Assembly: GCA_033065855.1 (NCBI GenBank)
Contig: JAVXUO010001561.1
Span: 1-64,000 of the forward strand
Source of the DNA: Escallonia rubra
Lineage: Eukaryota; Streptophyta; Magnoliopsida; Escalloniales; Escalloniaceae
Direction of reading: 5' to 3'
DNA length: 64,000 bases
The notes below the pieces were generated by a model that saw only the letters and a list, made by a program, of their open reading frames with translations, had not been told where the DNA came from and did no database searches. The position numbers and the translations under genes were made by a program. This document shows, piece after piece, positions 1 to 15,200 of the stretch. The number at the start of each line of letters is the position of its first letter. The first letter of the stretch is position 1.

Positions 1-272
1 GTACCCAACATTGTTGAGATATACACATCTGTTTACAAACTATGAGAGATGATAGAGTGTCTTACAAATCATTACATGTAAATAATCAGGTGTAGTGAAA
101 TTGTCTATTCAGTATACCATCCGGAGATTGGTGATAGAGAGTCTGCCCCAATTGTACGAGTTCACATCAATACTCTCAATGTAAATCTTGTAAGGAATTC
201 ACAAACTTAAGATAACAACAAAAGTACAGCATAAAGAATTGTTATTTTAATTTTTTTGGGTGTGTTTCTTAC

Positions 273-3200
273 CTCATCAAAAGTTAATCCACCAATACTT
301 GATACACTCCCACAAAATGCAAGGTCAACGATCTCTTTTCCGAGTCCATAAATTTCAAATATCTGTGCTCCACAATAACTACATCCAAGAAAATTTTTGA
401 AGTTACAGGGAACAAAAGCAAGGGGGGAAAGAGAGAGAGAGAAAGATTATAGCTTTAGATCAATAGACAAAAGATGTAGATTTTGAAAACGCCTCTTCAG
501 TGGATTAGGAGCAGAGTGCATACCTCGAAAGCAATGAGATGCCCATTTTGGAGAGAATTTTCAGTAGACCAGATTTAACTGCCTGGAATTGCATAAAACA
601 GTCATTATGAACTGCCATATGAAAGCAAAGTCTAAAACCCTTAAGCTCAGGATACATAGAACCAGGGGTTTAACAGCGTGATAGGGAGGTCTTCAGATAC
701 AGATAATTACAATATGCATCAGAAACGAGGCAGAAGATTCCATATGGAAAATAATTTATTAGATTTTTAGTGGCAAAAGTGGAGTAAGTTTCCTTGTTTG
801 ATATTTAATAACATATGCATAAGTCTCCATCTTCTGTATGTTTTCAAACTTTAACAACTGCTATCATTTATATTATCTCCTTCCCCTCTCCCTAGGCCTT
901 TATATACGATAATTCTTCAGTCTGTTTTAGTGTTTGTTATTTTCTAAAATTCTCAGAACAAGCAACATAGAAATTGTGAATATCAATCAGGTGTGTGTGT
1001 GTGTCTATATATATATATATATATACGGCATAGGTAAATCCACGAACTCAACTGGATTACTACTGACAAGTATTCATAGAAGGGTGTTTAAATAGTAGAA
1101 AATGGTAAGCAAATAGCCCCACCCTACATTATGATTATAGTATATAGATTCAGTTCTTGTTTTGAACTCAAAGCATTCTCCCTCTCTACTATTAGATGGT
1201 TCTCTATAGACATCTTCAAAATAATTTTTCAACTGACAATGATCGTTGGAAGCCCAAGTTCATAAAGGGTGGTCAAAATCCACAATTGTGCATTCCGTTA
1301 TTTTGGCCAAAGAGGTGATTGTCAGTGGGTACTGATGGAAGCGAGGGAGGCAGTAGACAGTGTTAACTGATGATCTAATCGATGGCCCAAGAAATGATGG
1401 AAGGTTTTTAATTACAAATGGTGGCACTGTTAACTGAAGAAGAAAGGAAAATGTTCTTAAATTTTGAATGACTTTATTTTTCTTCTCTTATATGGGTAAA
1501 GCGAGATGATCTAACCTTAGCTTTTTGTTTTAAAATACGCAAGTTTCAATGGTTTGAATTTCCGTTCATATGTTAATCGATGTGATTAAACCTTAATGCT
1601 ACACTCGTTATTGCTGTTGAAGATTATCTATATAATCTTGAAATGTCAAACTTCAATAAGGCGCAAAAATGCAAAATCACACAATCAAATCATAGGTGCA
1701 CATTAGGTTAAGGAGTGGAATGATCACAGACTGATACATAACAAAAACCAAAGGGCCAAAGGGTTCAGTAATCTCCATTGGGAGTGAGTGTCAAAAAGTA
1801 TCGGGAGTACAACTGCAGTTTACGCTTTTATTTTTCATTACGTTTCACAGCATTTTCCCACTGATCAAAAACGGCATCTAGCACATAAATACATGAAAAG
1901 AGACTTATACACCCACCTTTTTAGTTCACATCAAAACATACAACTAGGTTATGAAGTCACATCTGGACACTTTTCCAGACATTGTCCAAACGCTTCTAAA
2001 AATATCCACAAACCCCAGGGATATGTCAACATAAGCTATGTATACCAATCTGGCACTTAAATCTGCTCAGAAAACACCAACCTGAGGTAACTATCTTCTA
2101 GAACACTCATGTTGGACTTGCATGACATAAAGTGAAAAAGGGATTACAGGTAAATGTGTGAGAAGTGTATTTGAAGCAAATTTAACCAGAAAAACGTATT
2201 TCAATTTTTGAAGTTGAAGAGAGAGTATAAAATATAATCTTAAAAAAACTGATGTACAGACCTTGCAGAAGTTCTTTTGAGCTTGCTCAATTGTAACAGT
2301 TGGCATCTTTCCATTCCTCATCAGATTTACAGTTTTATTGCTCAAGCGCCATTGTCTGCATGTCTCCAATGCCAAGTACGGACATACAGCACTGCAAATA
2401 AAAATCCAGGGATGACTTGAATCACTATGAAGATTCCAACGAAACACAGTGAACTCTGTTAAGGTGCTAGAAGTAGAGTGAAGGACAACAAAGATAGACC
2501 ATTCTGTAGAACAACTTGAGGGGAGCTTCAAACAAAGTAATACAAGGACCACATAGTTGGCACCAATAGTCCTCTTTTGCCATTTCATGGGAATAAAAAG
2601 AATGCGGGTCAGATAATAGTCTTTCGGTTAAGTGCCAAATGGAATGGTGATTGACATTCATCCTCTTCAGTTTTGAAAGACAGGGATGACACTAAGTTGT
2701 CCACATTAACCTTCTATTTCTTCAAAGGCTAAAACATCAACCACATATAACATAGCTCATAAGTTTCGCCTTTCTCTTTCTTATCCTTCTTTTGGTGCAA
2801 TTTGGGGGTTTCTTTTGCCGAGTGAGGGCTCAACATATATAGATGAGAACCTCATAACAAGAGATAGTTCAACTAAACTTCAGAACAGCCTCTGTCAGCA
2901 ATATCGCGGTGGATACATGTATCAGGGGATGCATAGATTGGTTGCGTGCTTATACTGAAAAGTTATCTTAAACGGAGTATCATTTCTTTAAGTGACAAGA
3001 GATAACAAAAAATAACTAGTCATAGAGAAGGAAATTAACCTTGCACCGTAACCGATCAAACAAGCAAACTGATGAGTGCTGAAGCACTGAGCGGTGTCAG
3101 CAACAATTGAAGCCGACATTCGAAGGCCAGTCTGAATTAGATGCTGGTGAACAGCACCTACAGCAAGAAGTATTGGAATTGCAGGCCGAGTTGGTTCCTG

Positions 3201-6200
3201 GCTTGAATCAAAGATAAATCTTAGTGCAAATAAGCCATCGACAGATAGAGAACCAGCACCGGAAGGTAATGCTTCGGAAGGAGACGTAAAATAGGAAAGA
3301 GTAGTTAAACTTTGTTCGAATCAAAAGGAAAAAAAATCAAGCATATGCAAAAAGCGTCTTTTAAAATTAGTGTTCCACGTGTCTATGTGTGTGGATATGT
3401 TTGTGTGCGCCTCTGTGTGTGTAGAGAGAAGAGAGACACGCACACACACACAGAGACACGCACTATAAATTACTCCACATAAGAATAAAAAAAAGGGAAA
3501 ACCCGAGGGACTTACCAGCTCGTCGGACCTGTCGGAGAGAACAATCAATTGGGAACCATTCCTAACAGCTTCATCAGCTGCTTCACAAAGCTTATATAGT
3601 GTCTTTTCCAAGGAACCATCAACCCCTTTCCTTATGTCAAAAAATGTCGGTAGAATTTGGGGTTTTAAGTTGGGATCTTTCAACAATGACTCAAGCTCCC
3701 CTTCATTGAGAACAGGACTCGACAAATTCACCTGATCCAATTTAAACTGATTAGCCAATCAAGTAAGAAGAATATAGGGACCCAAAAGAAAGATCTAGCA
3801 GGATGACAAATGGGACTCATGTCAGTTAGCATTTATCAGTTGATCAGAAACAGTATTATTGATAGTTGTTTTCTGAAAGCCAAGGACGGCAAGGAGGAAA
3901 CAGTTAGACAAACAGCTTGAGACAGGCCTGGTAAACAAAATATTTCTCCTACTCCCTTAAATATAGGATAAGCTGAAATAAGCAACAGGTAAGCAGTTGA
4001 TATTATCTACAGAAGGTAGAAAAAGGATGATGCTAGCATACCTGAGAGGCGTTCTCAGGTCCAACCTCCAATAGGTTACCACGCTTTCCAAGATTAACTT
4101 CAAGAGACATAACTAAACCTTCTCTAAGAGGATCAATCGCTGGATTTGTAACCTGAAATATACACATGAACCAACAGCAGGAGGGACATCAGATCTACTG
4201 TATCTAGCAACCAGATACTATTCTAGGATATGTCTACAATAATAGTAAGAGAATGACGGAACAAGTACTACAACAGAAAATAAAGCCTGGACATTTTCAT
4301 CAGAGCTTATATTAGAAAATGCATTTTTCTTGATGTTCATAACTTATCACAGTAGCTAGTGGCACATAGTACACTAGCCTAATACCAACATCTTTGCATC
4401 ACAGAATATGCTAGTACTGAGCGGCAATTCCAGAGTGAAAGAAGTAGAAGAATAGATACAAGATCTAATACGGGTATAATAATAAGACACTTTACTTTAG
4501 CTACTATACGAGTATACTAAGAATAATAGTGTTGTAACAAGCCACCTTGTACGTATATAGAAGTTTCTTAGGAGAGGAGAGAAAAGGCAAAAAAAAAAAA
4601 AAGAAGAAGAATAAGAAGAAAAAGAATTCTTTAAGTACCTGAGCAAACCGCTGCTTGAAATAATCATAAAGCATATGCCCCTTCTGAGACAATATTGCTA
4701 ACGGAATATCATCTCCCATGCAAAATGTGGGCTCCTTCCCTTGTGAAGCCATAGTTTCAATAACCATTTGGACATCTTCACTCGAGTAGCCGTAAGCCCT
4801 GTTTTTCATCAGATAATAAAAGTATTGACCCCTCAAGATAGTGAATATTGCAATAATCCAAGTAAAAGTAGAATAACATAAATTAAGATGCAAAGTGCTT
4901 ATTACAGGGTACTTATCATTTAAAAAACAGTCATTGCAATAGATTCAAACATAATATGATATCGGTACAATGCAAAAACTTATTTTAATACAAGATCTAA
5001 CGACATATTCTACACTTTTCTTGCATTCAACCACAAATAGATGTTATATGAACATATACACATTATAATGCTTGAACGAATCAATTAACACAGGGAGTCG
5101 TTTGTGCATAAACTAGAAGTATGTGAGGCACACTATGTGCACACTTCATTCCCTACTCCCTATTTCCTTCCCCAAGAATTAAGTATCACCGGTATTATAC
5201 TTAAAAAGTCTTCATATTCACCAATGATAAAGTTACGAATCAATTAAAACTCCAATTTGCAGTAATATGTATGAAAGTTGTAACAGGAAGAGAGAGATAG
5301 TGAACTACCTTTAGCACTAGAAATTCCAATTTTCTCAATAGTAATCATTGTTATTCACCTTATCTCTACGATTTATCATCAAACCTTTGAGTTCCATTGC
5401 CTTCTACTTCTCCCTAAAGCAGAAAACCATCGAAAGGAAACACCGCAAGTCTAGTTTGTTATATATGCTGATTTCTGCACACCTTTCTATACACATCAAA
5501 CTATTAATAATTTCGTACATGTGACCAAGTTTATTCAAGTAACAAAACTCCATGTAAGGCATTAAGTCCGTCTCCTGTCTTTAGGAATAAGACTATCATT
5601 TTCGTAAAATTTAAGGCTCTCGTAAGACACATGAAATGTAGCTCCTTGCGCAAACTAAGTATTAGGTTACCCAGATGACAAACTTCACATGACTAAAGTT
5701 GGAAAAATCCACCTTAAATAAATTGAAATTATGCATGAATAATATGCACCTACAGCACGACAACTCTACTATATGATGGCCATCTGAAAAGAGCTAACAG
5801 GAAAAGGGAAATGGAAGTTCTCACTGTTGACGTCTTAGTATTGCTTCATTGTCCATAATGGTTGTCGAGAGGAAGTTCGCATTCCCCAAGGATCGCGTGC
5901 TTTCTTTCAGCCACTTCCCATAAGGGTTTGATAAGGCAACTCGCTTCTTAACCTCTGTATTTTCATAGACCTGTTTTCAAGTTTAAAAAGCAGCTCTTAT
6001 TATATGATACATAATGACAGAGACCCAATTTTATTGATCCTCCTCCCATTTACAGACAAATAACTGTTGCTACCCAGGTACCTTTGTTGACAAATTTAGC
6101 AGCAGTTTGTTAGTCCAAATTTTTGCCACTAACCATATTTGATGACTATTAATTTTAAGGGGTGTGGGGTGTTGTGGGGGGGGGGGGATGCGTTAGCCTC

Positions 6201-9200
6201 TTGCTACAGCCCTGCTTGCAGCTAAAACTTATCCATCATGAAAATCCACCCAATTGAAAATACCTCAAATACAGAAGCTAGCAATTTAAAATTGTCTAGA
6301 TGATAGAAAGAAATACTAAAGGAAAATTCAGTCAGTCGAAGGCTGATCATATCGTTATCTAAGCCAGCAAGCTCTGACATTGGACAACGATAGCTTCCTC
6401 CAGTATCTGAAAAAGAAACTCAACTACAGTACCGGAACATCCTCAACCGTAAGAACCTTTGGTATTGGTGGCGTGTACCCGCGTGACCAAGGATCAATTC
6501 GTATAACCCGGCAAGTTTTGGTTGAGGGAGTGTTCAACAAGAATTTCGTCTTCCCCACTCGCGCTATAGTAAAGAAGTCGACTTTTACCTCATCGACCAG
6601 CTACATACAATGTGAGATCTCACTGCCTTTGGTTTGAAACGAGCATAAAAACGACCACATACACTTATACCTGACAACCTGCTGAGTGACCTTGATTACA
6701 TCTTATGCAACAAACCAAACTACTAATGATGCGAGTTCTTACTGCCTTTGGCTTGAAACAAACATAAAAACTACCATATAATTTTCTACCTAACAATCCG
6801 CTGAGTACCCTTGATTAAATCTTATGCAATAAACCTAAATACTGGTTGAGTGGTTGTCATATGTATGAAGTTCCATTCATGCATACAGTCGTTGATTGAC
6901 ATCATGAAGCAAGAAATAAGAATGACACTATGCCAGGACACATGCAATAAGCAAATCGATAGCGATGAGAAACACTAAGATTCTTCTTGTTTTATCTATG
7001 TTGTCTGTCTAACCATTGGGAAATAGGATCAGGACATAAGCATGTTAACACATCTGGAAATAAGAAATAGTGTGTTATAAGGACTCAACAGTGGAAGGAA
7101 AAACCATACCCAAAATGGTCAAGTGGAAGCATATTTACGCCAGCAATTTTATTGAAACACCAAGCAAGTTACAGGTCTGAATTTCTTTACAAACCTGACC
7201 ACTCTGTAGATCAACAGTTATCATCATTCCTGGACCTAGACGGCCTTTCATTATAACTTTTGACTCGTCCATTGGTAGAACACCAACCTAGATAAGAGCA
7301 AGGAAACTTATGATCAGTATCATACTTCATAGTGACTGTGAAGTCAAGGTTGAAAACAACAGAAAATGAGATGCAATTAACGACTAAGATGACAATGTGA
7401 TATATTGAAGTATATGAATGCAATCATGTTTAGTAAAAACATCTCCTTTCAGCAGTCACTAGAAAGATAACGTGTCGTTTGTCATATTTTATCCTTGCGG
7501 TGTTATACCGAGAATCTAGAAAACCCTCCCAAATCTCTCTCTTACCACATTTGTTTTGAAAGTAAGCGTTGTTTCATAAATCATACCATAATGGACAAAC
7601 TTTTGAAGCACTTTAATTACCATCAAATACTTTTACATTTTGGCAACGATTGATATTCTGCTCGCTTAGGCATCAGCTTCCAACTCCCTCAGAATTTTCA
7701 GCCAAAAATACGAAAGTGATCACATACAACAAGCACAATCCACGACCAACTTTACAATCTCCACATCTTTAACAAGACAAGGTACCCTGATACGTTATCC
7801 AGAGAACAAATAATGTAAGAGGAAAATAATTAAATGTGTGTACTCTTAAGAGTCAAGTTTCCCCTTAAACACAAGGTCATCTCCAAGATCCATAGACAGA
7901 GTAGCTTGGGTCAATGGAACAATTTTACCAACTTGAGACTCAGACTTCCAACATTGGATACTAGGGGTTCCTGATAATTTCTAATAAATCCAAAAATGTC
8001 ATTTCCGTATTTTGTTTGGTTAAACAAAATTAAGAAAGACGTACCAATATTCATTCCAAGCACCAGAAATGGGGGCAGAATTGAATTTACGTTTACACAG
8101 GAAAGAGATGATACAACAGACACACCTCAGATGCAACATAGACGACATTGTCTATTGTCCGCCAATATCTAGCAGGACGAAGTCCATTTCGGTCCAGACA
8201 AGCTCCAACTGTTTTTCCATCACTGTTCATATGAATGCAAAAAGTGAGGGAAGAGGAGTAATGACTTATAATTTTAAACTAAATTTGAGAGAGCATATGC
8301 ACAAAGTAATTGGGCAAACACTGTCTACAAATGAAATCTGTCTGAAGGAAAATTCATAACAAACTTGCCACCACTTCTTTAGCGGGCAAGGTCGATATTA
8401 AATAAAAATATCATGATATTTGTGATTCACATAGTGCAATGACAACCACAACTATTCAAATTTATGAAAGCTTCATTTAATTTGCTAGGTGAAGCTTTAA
8501 AAAGGCTTTGCTAACTTTTGATCTAATTCGAAGTCAAGTATTGAAGAGTTTCATACACAATAACGTGTTCCCTACTGAAAGACAACCTTTAGTGCTAGTA
8601 TGATAACAAAAAAAAAAAATTAACTAAAGCACTAAAGTATAATACAGTTCAGAAGTCAGAACTATCAAAGTTCAGAAGAGAAAAATAATGACTTTTCAAT
8701 CTTCCAAAGTGTCTAATCCAGTTAGCATAAACATGGATATATTTCGTTGACAGAGGATTAGCAAGTACATTAATATATTAGCCAATACGTAAATATTTCA
8801 TCCAAAACCAATTTATGATTCAGTGGACAAATAAGATAATCGATTAATTCACCAAAACCGTGTATGACAACATAAGCACTTTCTGGCAGTTAAACTAATT
8901 CTTTTATGCACTCAAGCAGCTGATCAGAGGTAAAAGAAGGTTATTGCTCTGCACCCCACACAACAACAAATAATTGGTGGGAATAAAAAAGAGATAGATA
9001 ACACAACACTAAACCCTTTTTAATATCTCAGTCAGATTTCTACAGGCACTAATCAACATGTTCACAGAGAAGATTTTTTGTATTCTGCAAAGGTGGAAGA
9101 AGTGGTGGAACGAGAGAAATCTTGGAGCTCAAACAGCTTCCCCCTAGGACAGTCATGAATATGATTAGGACTGTAGGTTCAAATCCCTTCTGAGTTGCAA

Positions 9201-12200
9201 AACAGATAAGAAACCTAATTGTTAGGTGTCATTCTATGTCACACACAGTCAGTTGGTACTGCAATTAATTTCCAACTGCCTAAGCATAGAACAACCTGAC
9301 GTAATTGATGTCCCGTCAAGAGATAGGTAAACTGGTAATATTGTTGGCAGTATAGTATAATTGGTTCATATTTACATCATTGGTGCCCCCTAAAAAATGC
9401 ATCACGCTACGTATTGAGAGCAAAAACGACATCCAACAAACTATTACATAGGTATGGTTATAAATGCATGAATCCTGCTTTTTACTGAAAGGAAAACAGA
9501 TTTTGCCACAATCTGGACTCGAACCCGCACCTCTGATCAAAAGACAGATCGGTGAATTACCTTCCTCGACTCGCCTGCTACCACCAGTGAGGGTGAAGAC
9601 CATGGGGAGCCAGGCGAAAAGCAAAAAGCATTCTCTCCGGATGCAGGAGAGAGAGATTGACTCTCGCTCAGAGACTTACCACCAGACCGGAGCCAAGCCC
9701 CTTCCTTTTCAGAGGTCAGGAATCTCCTGCTCAACACCCACTATTTAGTCCTCTTCTCCACTCACTAGATAGTCCTCGTGGGAACACTTCATACGGACAA
9801 CGTCAACAGCTTAAGACCATCCCCTTCTCAGGCCTTTGCACAAGCACCAAGTACCAGTATCCACAAACTAGGGCCAACCTTTTCAGAATCATGGTTTTCC
9901 CTTTTTACCCTAAACAAGCCTTCTATAGGTTTAAGTCCCATGGATTATGAGCATGGAACTTATATCACAATAGCTTGCATGTTAAATGATAGAACCAGCT
10001 TTCAGAGGTTTTACCTGAATAAAAGTAATGCCGGTCCATCCCAAGCCTCCATTTGACCCTTGTAGTAATCATAGAAATCGACAACCTAACAAAACAATTT
10101 TAGAACAAATGTAAGTATCGCATTCCGTATAATGAGCACAATATATACCATGTATTAGTTGAGCTAGTAGATTTTAGGACAAATCAGATGTAATGTACTA
10201 GCTGAGTTAGTAGATATTAGAAGCTGGACAAATCCAGCGAAATCAACTACATTGCACCCCAGCATAACAGATATTAGAAGTGCACCAGCACAAGAATTTT
10301 GTCAAAAGCATAAATTTTGTCAAAAGCATATATGCCAATCTTCTGACATTTCCAGAAATTACCTCAGGGTATTTGATTGACAAGGTTGGATGATTCTTGT
10401 ATGCCTCCGGGACAAGAATCATTAGAGCTTCCTCAGGAGAGCGACCACTTCTTAATAACAACTTAACAGAACAAGAGGGATCAACTAATCAGACAGTGAG
10501 TCAGTGACAAATGATGAATCATAAGAGTGATAGGAAGTAAGCTCTTGAGCCAAAATAAATCAGATAAATGATCGGGGACAAAAGCACCCTCCCCACCCCA
10601 CCAGCCCCCAATGAAGAGAGAGAGAGAGAGAGTAATTCCCTCATGGGCAAGAACAAACTGAAAGGTTGACACAGCTCATCGATAGTAGGGGAACGGTGTC
10701 TGACATGTAAATTTGAAATAGACCCGTATGTACGTTTCCATGCTGAGCTGCACTAAACTCAACAAACCTGTAACAAATTACACTTTTGCCTGCATATGAA
10801 CTCCGGACTCCTTACTGATCTTGATTTGCACACTTCAAATAGATAATGATTCTCAACAAAGTTATTTAAAACAAAGGCGCACCTAAAGGGCAAGGAATCT
10901 CTAAAGCCTAAGCGCAAAGCATAAAGCAAAAGGCATGCGCCTACGAAGAAGCGCATATTCCTCACTCAAAAGAATTCCTAATATATCAAACTAACAAACT
11001 CTGTTGCACAACCACAAATATAGCAATACGTATGTCATGATTTAGCAACAACTAATGAACACTTAAAATAGATAATGGTTCTCAACAAAGTTATTTAAAG
11101 CAAAGGCGCACCTAAAGGGCAAGAAGTCTCTAAAGCCCAAGTGCAAAGCACAAAGCAAAAGGCATGCACCTACGAAGAAGCGCTTAATCCTCACTCAAAA
11201 GATTTCCTAATATATCAAACCAACAAACACATTTGCACAACTACAAATATAGCAATACGTATGTCATAATTTAGCAACAACTAATGATAAATGTTTAAGA
11301 AAAAAATTCAAACAAACAAAAACATCCCAGATTTAACACAAGCTTCGATGGTAAAAAGGAAAAAGTACCAAAGATGCAACATAAGCTCCAAATCCTAAGA
11401 AAACAAGATGAATATATTATCCCTCTTCTCTTCCTCTTCTTCTGTCCCTCCTCTCTCTTCTTCTTTGAAAAGCCATACATGCACGCACAAAAACACAAAG
11501 GGAGGGACAGACTTGTGTGGGCGTGAAGGAACAAAGCCAAAAAGATCAGTGCAAGCCTCAGGGTGGAAAAGATAATATTGTGAACCTCAGTGCACCTATT
11601 TAGTCAACAGATATCATTAAGGAAAGTTAATAAAAATACTTTTAAAGTTAGTATGCCTAATTTGGGCAAAGCGCGCTCGAAACTAAAGGTGCTTTACACC
11701 TTGCGCACAAAGGGGGAATGCTTCTCTAAAGGGACTACAGCTAGACCTAGTCGAGGCGCTGCATGTAGGCTTTGATGAGACTTATGCCAAGCCACACGCC
11801 TTCAGAGCATAACATGTGATGGATACACCTTCTTGGGTAGCCTTATAAGAAGCCTTTTAGTGTTACTTTTGGAGACAACACATGTAAGCCTAAAGAGTAT
11901 AATCTGTTTACCAGTAATTTTCGCAGACTTTCATTTTGTCACTAAAATATTTTGTTCCGTGTCCGATATGAAGCAAGTCATCATGAGATCTCTTTGTTCT
12001 TAGATGTCTGTTTCTGGGAATTGTTCTCTTGCTTCAGTGCTAAATATTTTGGATGATCTTGTAAAGCTCATTGAGGATGGGACCTTTTTTTGCATACTTG
12101 GATATCCCCCTCTTTGCGGATTTAATCAAATAACTCTTACTTGGCAAAAAAAAAACATCTTTCTTTTTCTTCACCAATTAGAGTTCTTTTTTGAGCCCTC

Positions 12201-15200
12201 TTTTAATGATTCTTTTATTTCGAAAGAACCAAGCCATACAGTCTTGTCCTGTATACGACTGACTATGCACATAACGAAAATGACCGGAGGTACCTCCGTC
12301 TACTTGTCTATATGTTTCCTCAAGAGTTGAAAACTGCATGCACAAGAAGATATAAGAAACATACAAGTACCTAGCAAGCGAAGTACATGCAGACGTATTC
12401 CACCGTCAATGCCATTGCATGCTATGATGAAAACAATCTCAGAGTTGACTAACAACTGCTATGCCTTTGCAATTTTTTTCTAAAGCTGACAGCTAGGGGA
12501 ACATTCTTGAAAGCAATAACAGCTCAAACTAATAATTCTCACAAATGCAGTTTACTCTATCCCTTTTCTGTTCTAGCTTACTTCTCTACTTAGTAAGACA
12601 CGTACTTCTGCAGCACTATCAAGGTTAAGCATGGATAAAACAAACATGCCAGCAGGAACATTGTAAGTCTCAAGGTATAACATTAGTAACACGTACTTCT
12701 GCAGCACTATCAAGGTTCGCAGAGTCAGATGCCTTTGGGTTTCCATAAGGACAGATTTCATTTTCCCGACCACGCCAAACAGGAGACTTCAACGAGGTCT
12801 CCCGAGATTGCATCCAGTTCAAGTTTCCCTGCATGATAATTTCAGCATCAGTGTGAAAATAAAAAGAAGCAATTTACATATGCAAGACAAGGCACATGGT
12901 TACAAATATGGTTACCTGTATAGTATTAATCTCCCCGTTATGACCAAGTAACCTCATGGGCTGAGCAAGTGGCCACCTCGGACTTGTATTCGTGCTATAC
13001 CTCCGATGATAAATAGAAAAAGGGGACTTGTAAAGCTCATTCTGGAGGTCATAATAAAATTTTCCAAGAACCTCTGAACGAAGCATTCCCTTGTAAACTA
13101 TGGTTTGGTTGGACAGTGAACAAAAATATAGCTCATTTCCCCAAGTTTCTGAGCTCACTGCTCTTTCAATTAACTTTCGGCAGATATACAGCTCTCTTTC
13201 AATGTCATCGACATTTTCCTCTCTAACAATTCGAACAAACACTTGCTGTATGTTGGGCATCGTCTCCTTTGCATAGTAACCAACTATGGATGAATCTACA
13301 GGGACAGACCTCCATCCAAGCACCTCAAGACCCTCTTGTTGAAAAATATTATTGATAACTAGAAAACAATCAACCAGACAGAACTCAGATTATTATTATG
13401 CTATTAAAAGACAAGAATAATACTATGGCTTGCTGCTGAGCTGGTGTGATCAAAGATATGTAGATATCATTCAGATATGTAGCCCTTTCTCTGCTTGTAC
13501 TAATTTGAAAGTGGGTATGTCTCTCAAAGCTACAACAAGACTGACCTGATTTGGCATCCTTCATAAAGGCATCATCCTTTGGAAGAAAAACCATTCCAAC
13601 ACCTGTATGCAACTTATCGAACGAAGCAATCCCCTGTTCATCAGCCCAATTGTCCAATAGATCCCAGGGAATCGAAGTCATTAGTCCTGAACCATCACCA
13701 GAGTCGTTATCAGCTCCACAGCCCCCACGATGTTCCATACAGCCAAGAGCTGTAAGAGCGTCCTTAACCATCTGATGTGATGCTTTATTATCCAAATTGG
13801 CAACAAATCCAACTCCACACGCCCCTCTTTCTGATAAAATATCTTCCAAATTTGCAACCTGAAAAACAATTTAAAATAAAACACGAGGCGACATGGTTAT
13901 TCTTCAAGAAGGTATAAATATAATGCTTGTGGCATAAAGGATGTCTGGTAAATGGTGGGCACATCACTCCAGAATAATTAACCCTTTATTTTTACGTAAG
14001 AAAAAAGCGATAAATTGCACATGGATTAAAAGGGCACAGAAGATGGACAAAAGGAGTGCAGCAAATAATACTGATAACCCCCAGTGCAGCGGATTATAAA
14101 ACAACTAGTCAAGACATCGAGAAGTGCACGGAGACAATATGCAACAGATGGCCGGATAGAAGATTTCCACCTCATGGAACCTACTTGATAAGCGGCATGC
14201 ATGACATTCTATCTATTAGACAATGTCTATTCAGAAAGTTAAAAGCATTTTTCATACAAAAAGTATTGCAAGAGGTGTCAATGGGTGACAAATGCTTTTA
14301 ATTAAGAATAATGTCTTGCTATAAATTTGCATGCAGTGTTCATTTATAAAAAATTACACAGCAAACCAAGGCATGTTAAACAGCATAAGGGAAGAGTATA
14401 AGTATAACATGATGACAACTCGAAAAGCCCAAAGCAATGGAAACAATCTATGCTTGATTTCTTGCTTATTCGTAATATACTAGCACTTTAATAGGTGAAA
14501 ACTATAAGAAAAATCTTTTTATTGTGTTGTCCCTTAATTTGGTGCTTAACAACAATCAATTGACTTGCACAGCTGCGAGCAAGTTGCAATTTGACCTAAC
14601 AAGTGCCAAATAACCATCAAACCATAATGATAACATTTTAAGGCCGGGGAATTTTCAGTGAACTGCAAATGCCAGTTACTAACAACAGATGGTCCCAATC
14701 GAGTAACATGGCTATCTTGAGGCCTAAAAAAACCTATCAGTCCACATTAATGCATAATGCAAATACCCAATCTGTAACGCATTAGCCACACAAGAATCAT
14801 GGAGACATGAGCGGATAAAAGGTGGGATGTAAAAACATGTGCCAATTCATAACTTCCATAACTAGAAGAAATATCACGGAGATAAGGAATCCCCTATCTA
14901 AGACCCCTCAAGGCAGGAAAGAAACCATCTTAGATTCTCCAGGACGATACATCCAAATCCAAAGTTCCACCTATCCTGTAGCCCATTCTACTCAGCATTG
15001 ACATGAAGAAGCCTAATTGAAATGATAAGAGGCAGTCTAGATATCCACTTTGCAAATAGTGTCGCAGAATTCACCAACAACGAGCACTGCATCAAAGAAT
15101 TCTCTCCCTGACGAAATCACTGTTTTCCTGATAAGTAGTTATATAAGATAAAAGAAAGGGTCTCATCCAGGGCAACTCAATTAAAAACCAAACAAAATGA

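Noticed and set aside
1-272. Possible further Fd-GOGAT exon at the left edge
   Set aside because: The next expected motif (LARETLSFW-type) does not appear in any minus-strand frame; this is intron.
9161-9210. B-box-like GGTTCAAATCC, possible tRNA or SINE
   Set aside because: No A-box at proper spacing, no cloverleaf, no tail.
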